Assembly (NCBI GenBank): GCA_046726955.1
Contig: JBKPBQ010000386.1
Span: forward strand, 1-6,147
Direction of reading: 5' to 3'
Source: CAVPGH01 sp046726955
GTDB lineage: Bacteria; Acidobacteriota; Vicinamibacteria; Fen-336
Length of the DNA: 6,147 bases
Part shown: positions 1-5,296 of the stretch, piece by piece
Layout: each line of letters begins with the position of its first letter
How positions within the stretch are numbered: position 1 is the stretch's first letter
Position numbers and translations under genes: made by a program
The notes under the pieces: model-generated
What the model saw: the letters and a program-made list of their open reading frames with translations, nothing else
Told to the model about the DNA's origin: nothing
The model's database searches: none

Positions 1-16
1 CCTTGGCAACTGCCAT
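1..16 (-). CDS. Probable start of a further gene (first 5 codons, cut by window)
   Basis: On the minus strand an ATG at 16 follows GAAGAGGAGGAG with GGAGG at 21-25, 4 nt from the ATG. The visible codons read M-A-V-A-K. It is in the same direction as the efflux operon, 163 nt beyond the stop of the small two-repeat gene, and a promoter-like sequence lies just upstream. Five codons are too few to test coding potential or name a product, so this call rests on the ribosome binding site and position only. Confidence 0.4.
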
Positions 17-43
17 GGCTCCTCCTCTTCGTGATATCGGTCC

Positions 44-72
44 CGTATACCCCCTCGGAAACCCCGCCGCAA
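44..72 (-). promoter_or_regulatory. Possible sigma-70-like promoter for the gene starting at 16
   Basis: On the minus strand, TTGCGG (72-67) and TATACG (49-44) are separated by exactly 17 nt; each keeps the most conserved bases (TTG and TATA). The -10 box ends 27 nt before the ATG at 16, leaving room for a short leader with the ribosome binding site. The -35 box overlaps the last two bases of the structured element's closing stem. In a GC-rich genome this AT-containing pair stands out, but no transcript data support it. Confidence 0.3.
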
Positions 73-154
73 GGACCCTGCCAGACGCAAGGCCGCCAGT
101 GGATCAGGATGCGGCCAGACCTACAGCGACGATTGTAGGAATGGCAGGGCCCTT
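71..154 (-). ncRNA. Candidate structured RNA element: 13-bp closing stem enclosing two hairpins
   Basis: Read on the minus strand, AAGGGCCCTGCCA (154-142) pairs with TGGCAGGGTCCTT (83-71): 12 Watson-Crick pairs plus one G-U (G150 with U75). Inside are two perfect 6-bp hairpins: CCTACA (139-134) with TGTAGG (125-120) over an 8-nt loop, and GGCCGC (116-111) with GCGGCC (96-91) over a 14-nt loop. Together they draw an 84-nt three-way junction between the two-repeat gene and the next gene. The wobble pair would be an A-C mismatch in plus-strand RNA, so the minus-strand transcript folds better. No U-tract follows, so it is not a canonical intrinsic terminator, and there is no T-arm, so it is not a tRNA. 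It could be a cis-regulatory leader, a 3'-end stabiliser, an excised small RNA, or a short mobile palindromic element. Structure is seen; function is unknown. Confidence 0.5.
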
Positions 155-179
155 CACGGATGATCTTGCCGACGAATCG

Positions 180-578
180 CTAGACGAACTTCACCTCCTG
201 GGCGGCCGCGGCCAGGACGAAGCAGCGCTCGTTGTTGCCGGAGACGTCGAAAGGGATGACGAAGAAGCCTGGACGCGACGTATCGTAACCCTGGGTGGTG
301 CCGACGAGGACCTCGCCGTCCTTGAACACGACGCGGATCCGGCGCCCACCCGCCGCCCCCGGAGGGGGCTCGTTGCTCCGATGGTGTTGCGGGTCGCCCT
401 CGAGGCTCTTCACGAAGAAGAGCGCCTTCAGCTCGGCGACGCGGATCTCCTCCGGCTTGGCCACAGGTCCGCCCGCGGCGGCGGTGGAGACATGAAAGCT
501 CGACTTCGCGGGCAGGAAGTCGTTGGTGAAGCCCTTCACGATACGACCGTCCTCAAAGCGGACCACGACTCGGTTCAT
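180..578 (-). CDS. Small two-repeat beta-rich protein of unknown function (possibly DUF6982-like)
   Basis: 132 residues with no signal peptide or membrane segment, so probably cytoplasmic. Start is ATG at 578, preceded by GGAGG at 584-588 with 5-nt spacing and lying 28 nt after the pump stop. The frame stays open upstream, but there it only shadows the pump gene. The protein is an internal duplication: VVVRFEDGRIVKGFT (4-18) and IRVVFKDGEVLVGTT (81-95) align at a constant offset of 77 residues, sharing F-x-D-G, a later G and T. The following segments SFHV (27-30) and GFFV (104-107), and LKALFFV (50-56) and the C-terminal EVKFV, also keep that offset. A Pro/Gly-rich linker (about 62-80) separates the halves. 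I recall similar proteins in environmental deltaproteobacteria as DUF6982-like, but cannot confirm it. The strand-DGR-strand-G pattern recalls Sm-like small barrels (inference). Probably co-transcribed with the pump; function unknown. Confidence 0.85.
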   Translation of the reverse strand: MNRVVVRFEDGRIVKGFTNDFLPAKSSFHVSTAAAGGPVAKPEEIRVAELKALFFVKSLEGDPQHHRSNEPPPGAAGGRRIRVVFKDGEVLVGTTQGYDTSRPGFFVIPFDVSGNNERCFVLAAAAQEVKFV

Positions 579-583
579 CTTGA

Positions 584-588
584 CCTCC
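584..588 (-). promoter_or_regulatory. Shine-Dalgarno of the two-repeat protein gene
   Basis: GGAGG on the minus strand, 5 nt before ATG at 578, within the 28-nt gap after the pump stop. It selects this ATG over the longer frame that would otherwise start inside the pump gene at 890. Confidence 0.7.
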
Positions 589-606
589 GTGACAGACGCA
601 TCTTCC

Positions 607-3600
607 TCAGGCGTGCACGACGTCCAGTCCCAGGCGCTGCTCCGCCTCGTCGTAGTGGAAGAGGCCCCCGTACCGCGACCAGCGTACGAAGGTGTTGAAC
701 ACGCGCTCGTGGTCCTCGTGGGGCATCCGGTCCATGATCGCCTCGAGCGCGGACTCGCGGTGGATGTGCCGCCCGGGCGATGCCGCCACGAGCTCGTGGA
801 CGTCCTCGAAGAGCCGCAGCTTGAGGAGCTGCTCGCGCCACAGGTTGCGCCGCTCCTCCGCGTCCGCCGCGACGAACCGCCGTCCTGCATTCGTCAGGGT
901 CACCATCTGCTGAGGCGTGTCGACGAACGAGAGGAGCTCGCCGGCCTTGACGACGCCGATCAGCCGGTCGAAAGGCTTCTTCAGGTCCTCGGCGATTTGG
1001 AAGATCTCCTCCTCGCCGCCCTCCCGCGCGAGGTACTCGACGAGGGCCACGACCTCCTGCGCGGCCACGTCGGGGAGGGGCTCGACGAAGCGGGCCTGGA
1101 GCTCGGCCGCGGCCACCTCCGCCTCGGGCAGCGGCGGCGCGAACAGCCGGTAGAAGACGGGAACCACCACGAGGGTGAGGACGGTCGCGCTCAAGAGCCC
1201 CCAGACGATGACGGTGGCGAGGGGCCGCTGCACGTCGGAGCCGAGCCCGGTGGCGACGGAGGCGGGGAGCAGCCCCAGCACGGCCACGAGCGAGGCCATC
1301 AGGATCGGCCGCAGGCAGTTCTGCGAGCCCCTCACGATCGCGTCCTCGAGCGACTCGCCCTGCTCGCGCAGCGTGGTGATCGCCTTCACCAGCAGGACGC
1401 CGTTCATGATCGAGACGCCGAAGAGCGCGGCGAAGCCGACGCCGGTGGAGACGTTCAGGTTCATCCCGCGCGCGAAGAGAGCGAGCGCTCCGCCGACGAA
1501 TGCGAGGGGGACGGAGGTCAGGAGGAGCAGAGCAGCCCGGTGGCTGCGGAAGGTCACGAACAAGAGCGCATAGATCAGCAGCACGGTAGCCGGCACCACC
1601 ACCGCGAAGTGGCGGCGCGCGCGGTCCAGGTTCTCGAACATGCCGAGCCAGCTCAGCCGGTATCCCGGGGGCACGGGCAGCTCGCGGGCGAAGAGGGACT
1701 GAGCCTCGGCCACGAAGCCGGCCTGATCGCGGCCCGCGATGTCGGAGCGGACGGTGAGCCGCCTTCGCCCCGCCTCGCGGGCGATGATGGTCTGGCCGTC
1801 GGTGACCTCGATCCGCGCCACCTGGGCGAGCGGTATGGGTGTCCCCGCCGATGAGAACACCGGCAGCCGGCCCACCGCGTCGGGAGACGTGAGCAGCGCG
1901 CGGGCGAAGCGGACCACGAGGTCGAAGCGCCGCTCCCCCTCGTAGATCGTCCCCACCGGCTCGCCCCCGAGGGCGGTGTTGATGAGGCGGTTGACCTCGT
2001 CGATCTTCACGTCGTAGCGCGCGCACAGCGCGCGGTCGGGGCTGATCACGAGCTGGGGCTGCGGACCTTCCTGCTCGACGCTCACGTCGACCGCCCCGGG
2101 GACGCGCGTCAGAAGGCCCACCGCGCGGCCGGCCAGGTCCTTGAGCGTGTCGGGGTCCGGTCCCGAGAACTCCACCGCCACGTTGGCCGAGGTCCCATTC
2201 GTGTCCTCGGTCACGCTGTCGATGATCGGCTGCGTGAAGTTGAACCTTGTGGTCGGGAACTCCTCGCGCAGGCGCGCGCCCAGCGCGGTTAGAAGCTCCG
2301 GCTTGGTGCGGAAGCGGCGCCACTCGTCGCGCGGCTTCGGGTTGATCATCAGCTCCATGCGGCTGGGCGGAAACGGGTCGGTGCCGCTGTCGTTTCGGCC
2401 GGACTGCGCCGAGACGAACGCGATGTCTTCGAACCCGAGGGCAATCTCGCGGATGCGGCGGCCGAAGGCGGCCGTCCGCTCGAGGGCGGTGCCCTCGGGA
2501 AAGTTCGCGCGCACCCAGATGACGCCCTCGTCCATGTAGGGCAGGAACTCCATGCCGAGCCGGGGCACCACGAACAGGAACACCACGAGCAGCAGAGCGA
2601 CGAGACCCCCGACGACCTGGAGGCGCCGGGCCAGGAGCGCCCGAAGGCGGGCGCCGTAAGCAGGCTGCAGCCTTCGCAGGAGGGGGTTCGTCCACTCCGT
2701 GTACCCGCGGGCGAACAGGGTGAGCGAGAGGACCGGCACCGCGAAGAGCGCGAAGAAGAGGGCGCCGGCGAGCGCGAACACCACCGTTAGCGCCATCGGC
2801 CGGAACAGCAGCCCCTCGATGCTGGTGAGCGTCAGGAGCGGCACGTAGGCCGCGACGATCATGAGCACCGAGAAGAAGATCGGCCGCTCCACCTCGAGGG
2901 CCGCGGCGAGGACGGTCCGGAAGACGCTCCGGCGGGCGCCGTTGTCCCGGGCGACGGTGCCCAGCCGGTGAGCGATGCTGTCCGCCATGATGACGGCGCC
3001 GTCCACGATGATGCCGAAGTCGATGGCGCCGACGGAGAGCAGCCCGATCGGAATCCGCGCCGCGTACATGCAGACGAGGGCGAAGAGCAGCGCGAACGGT
3101 ATCGTGAGGGCGACGAGCCCGGCCATGAGGGGCCGTCCCAGGAAGAAGAACAGCACCGCGACCACGAGGCCGATCCCGAGCAGCACGCTGTGGGAGACGG
3201 TGTGGAGCGTCGCGGCGATGAGGTGGCTGCGGTCGTAGAAGGGCTCGACGCGCACGCCCGGCGGAAGGGCGGTTTCGTTCAGCTCCGCCACGGCCGCCTG
3301 GACCTCGTCCAGGACGAGGGAAGGGTTCTCTCCCTTCCGCATGAGGACGATGCCTTCGACGCCGCCGTCGCGTCGGTCCTTCCCGAAGATCCCGGAGGGG
3401 ACGGCGGAGTCGATCCCGACCTCCGCAACGTCCCGCACGTAGACCGGCGTCCCGCCCACGGACTTCAAGAAGACGGAGCCGATCTCGGGGATCGTCTCGA
3501 GCGCGCCCTTGCCACGCACCACGAAGGACATGGCGCCCCGGGTGACGACGCTCCCCCCGGCGCTGGCGTTGTTGGACTGCACGGCGCTCACGACGTCGCC

Positions 3601-4200
3601 CAGCGAGAGCCCGTATCTCTGGAGCTGGGCGGGATCGAGCGTGATCGCGTAGACGCGGGCCCGTCCCCCGAAGTTCGACACGTCGGCGACCCCCCGGGCG
3701 CGAAGGAGCCGCGGGATGACCACCCAGTCGTTGAGGACGCGCAGCTCGACGGGATCGGCCTTCTCGCCCGCGAGCAGCTCGTAGCGGAAGATCTCGCCGT
3801 AGGCCGTGGCGAGCGGCCCCAGCTCGGGCTCTGCCCCCGCAGGAAGCGTGAGGCCGGCGAGCTTCTCCTGCACGCGCTGGCGCGCCCAGTAGCCGTCGGT
3901 GCCCTCCTCGAAGACCATCTGGACTACGGAGAGGCCGAAGATCGTCCGCGAGCGGATCACGTCCACGTCGGGGACGTTCCCCATCGCGAGCTCGACGGGG
4001 ATCGTGACCTGGCGCTCCACCTCCTCCGGCGCCCGGCCCGGGAAGGTCGTGATGACCTGCACCATCTGCGCCGAGATGTCGGGATAGGCCTCGATAGTCT
4101 GGCGCTCGAAGGCCCAGATCCCGAGCGCGACGACGGCCCCCGTGAGGACGAGGACCAGCCAGCGCTGCCGGAGCGCCCCCTGGATCAGATCGCGCAGCAC
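607..4200 (-). CDS. czcA: CzcA-type heavy-metal RND efflux pump with C-terminal AAA-associated domain fusion
   Basis: Proton-driven inner-membrane pump, 1197 residues against about 1030-1070 for the family. Start is GTG at 4200 with a weak GGAAG 3 nt upstream, 10 nt after the adaptor stop. TM1 is about 13-31, the first porter loop 32-335, TM2-TM6 about 336-495, TM7 about 528-546, the second porter loop 547-862 and TM8-TM12 about 864-1018. HME-type motifs are GRAPEEVERQVTIPVE (55-70), EEGTDGYWARQRVQEKL (98-114), ATAYGEIFRYEL (131-142) and GMEFLPYMDEG (549-559). TM4 carries DFGIIVDGAVIMADS (394-408); D394, D400 and D407 match the CzcA proton-relay acids, with D407 replacing a usual Glu. That pattern fits divalent-cation pumps better than CusA-type Cu/Ag pumps, and R564 sits where CusA is recalled to have a porter methionine. 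Residues 1041-1197 are an extra cytoplasmic domain (separate entry). The czcA symbol denotes family; the transported ion is unproven. Confidence 0.95.
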   Translation of the reverse strand: MLRDLIQGALRQRWLVLVLTGAVVALGIWAFERQTIEAYPDISAQMVQVITTFPGRAPEEVERQVTIPVELAMGNVPDVDVIRSRTIFGLSVVQMVFEEGTDGYWARQRVQEKLAGLTLPAGAEPELGPLATAYGEIFRYELLAGEKADPVELRVLNDWVVIPRLLRARGVADVSNFGGRARVYAITLDPAQLQRYGLSLGDVVSAVQSNNASAGGSVVTRGAMSFVVRGKGALETIPEIGSVFLKSVGGTPVYVRDVAEVGIDSAVPSGIFGKDRRDGGVEGIVLMRKGENPSLVLDEVQAAVAELNETALPPGVRVEPFYDRSHLIAATLHTVSHSVLLGIGLVVAVLFFFLGRPLMAGLVALTIPFALLFALVCMYAARIPIGLLSVGAIDFGIIVDGAVIMADSIAHRLGTVARDNGARRSVFRTVLAAALEVERPIFFSVLMIVAAYVPLLTLTSIEGLLFRPMALTVVFALAGALFFALFAVPVLSLTLFARGYTEWTNPLLRRLQPAYGARLRALLARRLQVVGGLVALLLVVFLFVVPRLGMEFLPYMDEGVIWVRANFPEGTALERTAAFGRRIREIALGFEDIAFVSAQSGRNDSGTDPFPPSRMELMINPKPRDEWRRFRTKPELLTALGARLREEFPTTRFNFTQPIIDSVTEDTNGTSANVAVEFSGPDPDTLKDLAGRAVGLLTRVPGAVDVSVEQEGPQPQLVISPDRALCARYDVKIDEVNRLINTALGGEPVGTIYEGERRFDLVVRFARALLTSPDAVGRLPVFSSAGTPIPLAQVARIEVTDGQTIIAREAGRRRLTVRSDIAGRDQAGFVAEAQSLFARELPVPPGYRLSWLGMFENLDRARRHFAVVVPATVLLIYALLFVTFRSHRAALLLLTSVPLAFVGGALALFARGMNLNVSTGVGFAALFGVSIMNGVLLVKAITTLREQGESLEDAIVRGSQNCLRPILMASLVAVLGLLPASVATGLGSDVQRPLATVIVWGLLSATVLTLVVVPVFYRLFAPPLPEAEVAAAELQARFVEPLPDVAAQEVVALVEYLAREGGEEEIFQIAEDLKKPFDRLIGVVKAGELLSFVDTPQQMVTLTNAGRRFVAADAEERRNLWREQLLKLRLFEDVHELVAASPGRHIHRESALEAIMDRMPHEDHERVFNTFVRWSRYGGLFHYDEAEQRLGLDVVHA
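610..1080 (-). other. Domain: C-terminal AAA-associated (AAA_assoc_C-like) region of the RND pump, residues 1041-1197
   Basis: This is the part of the pump gene beyond the normal RND end, in the same uninterrupted frame. It reads as a helical, winged-helix-like soluble domain. It opens PLPDVAAQEVVALVEYLA (1041-1058), continues EIFQIAEDLKKPFDRLIGVV (1065-1084), then LLSF, VTLTNAGRRFVAAD (1100-1113), ERRNLWREQLL (1116-1126), a helix around 1131-1140, and finishes with RVFNTFVRWSRYGGLFHYDE (1166-1185). That order (LPDV start, then LT..GR.F..AD, ER...R.QLL, then W.RYG.LF.YD) matches my recollection of the domain at the C-terminus of NitT/TauT ABC ATPases (Pfam AAA_assoc_C, PF09821). RND termini are cytoplasmic, so it should face the cytosol. 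Seven histidines lie in the last 63 residues. Its function in any protein is poorly known; the role here is unknown. Confidence 0.8.
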
Positions 4201-4210
4201 GTTCTTCCGT

Positions 4211-5296
4211 TCAGCGAGAGAGGGCGCTCGCCACGTAGGGCTTGAGCAGGATCGCCCCCGTGGTGACGACGCGGTCGCCCGCCCTCACACCCTCGACGAC
4301 CTGCAAGCGGCCCTGGTACGACTCCCCCACCCGGACCGCCGTCACCCGGAAGACTCCCCGCTCGCCCCCGACGAGGACGTAGTCGGCTCGGTCGACGTGC
4401 AGCACCGCGTCCGCGGGAACGAGGAGCGACTCCCGCTCCTCGGCCCCGAGCCCAATGTCCGCGAACATGCCGGGACGGAGCCGCCCCTCGTCGTCGCGCA
4501 GCTCGAAGAGGACGGGCACGGTCCGCCGCTCCCGGGACACGGCGGGGGCGACGCTCCGGACCTTTCCCCGGAACTCGGCGTCGGGGAGGGCGTAGAAGCG
4601 GGCTAGGCACGCCTCCCCCACCTTCACCTGGCCCACCCGCGCCTCGGGCACCTCTGCGGAGACGATGCTCGCGCCCTCCGGTGCGCTGCCCAGGAGCTTC
4701 GGGTCGATGCCTCCTTGCAGGAGCTGACGCTCGAGGCCGGCGGCGTTGCGCGTCGACGCGGCGAGCGCAGCCTGCGCCGCGTAGACCTCTTTCTGTCCCT
4801 CGAGGCGCGCCTGGGCGAGGCTGGCCTCCTCGAGGGCGAGGTCCTTCTGCGAGTCGGTGCCGAGCTCGACGAGCTTGCGGAGCCGTTCGATCGCCGCCGT
4901 CTGCGCCTTCGTGCGGCTCTCCGCGAGCTCGCGGCTGGCCTGGAGCTGGCGCTCGCCGAACGCGATCTCCCCCCGCGTGCGCCGCCAGTCGGCCCACGCC
5001 GACTGCAGCTCCAGGGTTGCGAACTGCCAACGATCCTCGCGCTCACCGTCGCCCGGGCGGAGCTGGGCCGCGACAGAGCCCGTGACGGTGAAGGCGGGGA
5101 TGGAGACGCGCTCGTTTTGGAGAGCCACCACGTCGAGCTTCCGGCCGAACACCGAGTCGGGCTCGACGGAGAGCGTCCCCGACCCCTCCACGCGCACCGC
5201 CTCCTTGGGCTTCGTCCTGGGGTCGTCCTTCTGCCCGCAGCCCGCGAGGAGCGCGGCGCCGAGGGCGAGCCCCGCCATCGAGGCGGAACGCGTCAA
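4211..5296 (-). CDS. RND efflux periplasmic adaptor (membrane fusion) lipoprotein, CzcB/HlyD family
   Basis: Bridges the RND pump and the outer-membrane channel in the periplasm. It has 361 residues. Residues 1-20 form a lipoprotein signal peptide with lipobox LAGC (L17-C20), so C20 should be lipidated. Residues about 91-192 are a long Ala/Glu/Arg/Leu helical hairpin (QFATLELQSAW through GLERQLLQ). Residues about 209-230 (IVSAEVPEARVGQVKVGE) and 240-285 form the beta-barrel part, with the family motif LRPGMFADIGLG at 273-284. Residues 290-361 are membrane-proximal (LLVPADAVLHVDRADYVLVG, ending with VVTTGAILLKPYVASAL). TTG at 5296 is chosen as start because AAGGAGGTG lies 7 nt upstream; the ATG at 5278 would be 25 nt from it. 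The usual first half of the lipoyl domain before the hairpin is not recognisable: residues 66-103 run from VTGSV directly through PGDG and EDRWQF. No His- or Met-rich metal-binding N-terminus is seen. The pump gene follows 10 nt downstream. Confidence 0.93.
   Translation of the reverse strand: MTRSASMAGLALGAALLAGCGQKDDPRTKPKEAVRVEGSGTLSVEPDSVFGRKLDVVALQNERVSIPAFTVTGSVAAQLRPGDGEREDRWQFATLELQSAWADWRRTRGEIAFGERQLQASRELAESRTKAQTAAIERLRKLVELGTDSQKDLALEEASLAQARLEGQKEVYAAQAALAASTRNAAGLERQLLQGGIDPKLLGSAPEGASIVSAEVPEARVGQVKVGEACLARFYALPDAEFRGKVRSVAPAVSRERRTVPVLFELRDDEGRLRPGMFADIGLGAEERESLLVPADAVLHVDRADYVLVGGERGVFRVTAVRVGESYQGRLQVVEGVRAGDRVVTTGAILLKPYVASALSR

Noticed and set aside
71..154. tRNA-like cloverleaf or intrinsic terminator
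   Set aside because: There is no T-arm motif, the stem sizes are wrong for tRNA, and no U-run follows the closing stem on either strand.
71..154. Integron attC site
   Set aside because: An 84-nt imperfect palindrome suggested it, but the core RYYYAAC/GTTRRRY boxes are absent from its ends.
575..601. Eight-codon minus-strand mini-ORF (ATG at 601) whose TGA overlaps the two-repeat gene's ATG in ATGA
   Set aside because: Its only possible ribosome binding site lies just 2-3 nt from the ATG, and the sequence is explained by the Shine-Dalgarno of the next gene; probably chance.
3..698. Plus-strand open frame of 231 codons covering the left end
   Set aside because: It runs antisense through the two-repeat gene and the pump's tail, has no recognisable domain, and lacks a ribosome binding site in the window.
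180..890. Longer version of the two-repeat protein starting at 890
   Set aside because: The first about 100 codons are Ser/Arg/Thr-rich out-of-frame pump sequence; the ATG at 578 has a well-spaced Shine-Dalgarno and begins exactly at the first domain copy.
523..1854. Long plus-strand open frame antisense to the pump gene (443 codons)
   Set aside because: Highly charged, His/Asp/Glu/Gly-rich low-complexity product with no family signal; an expected antisense shadow of a GC-rich gene.
575..2695. Second minus-strand frame of 706 codons inside the pump gene
   Set aside because: Arg/Ala/Gly/Pro-rich frame-shifted reading of the pump; no domain, and the pump frame is intact throughout.
2968..4245. 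Long plus-strand open frame antisense to the pump N-terminal half (425 codons)
   Set aside because: Composition is typical of an antisense shadow (Asp, Arg, His, Gly runs), while the minus-strand frame is an unmistakable RND pump.
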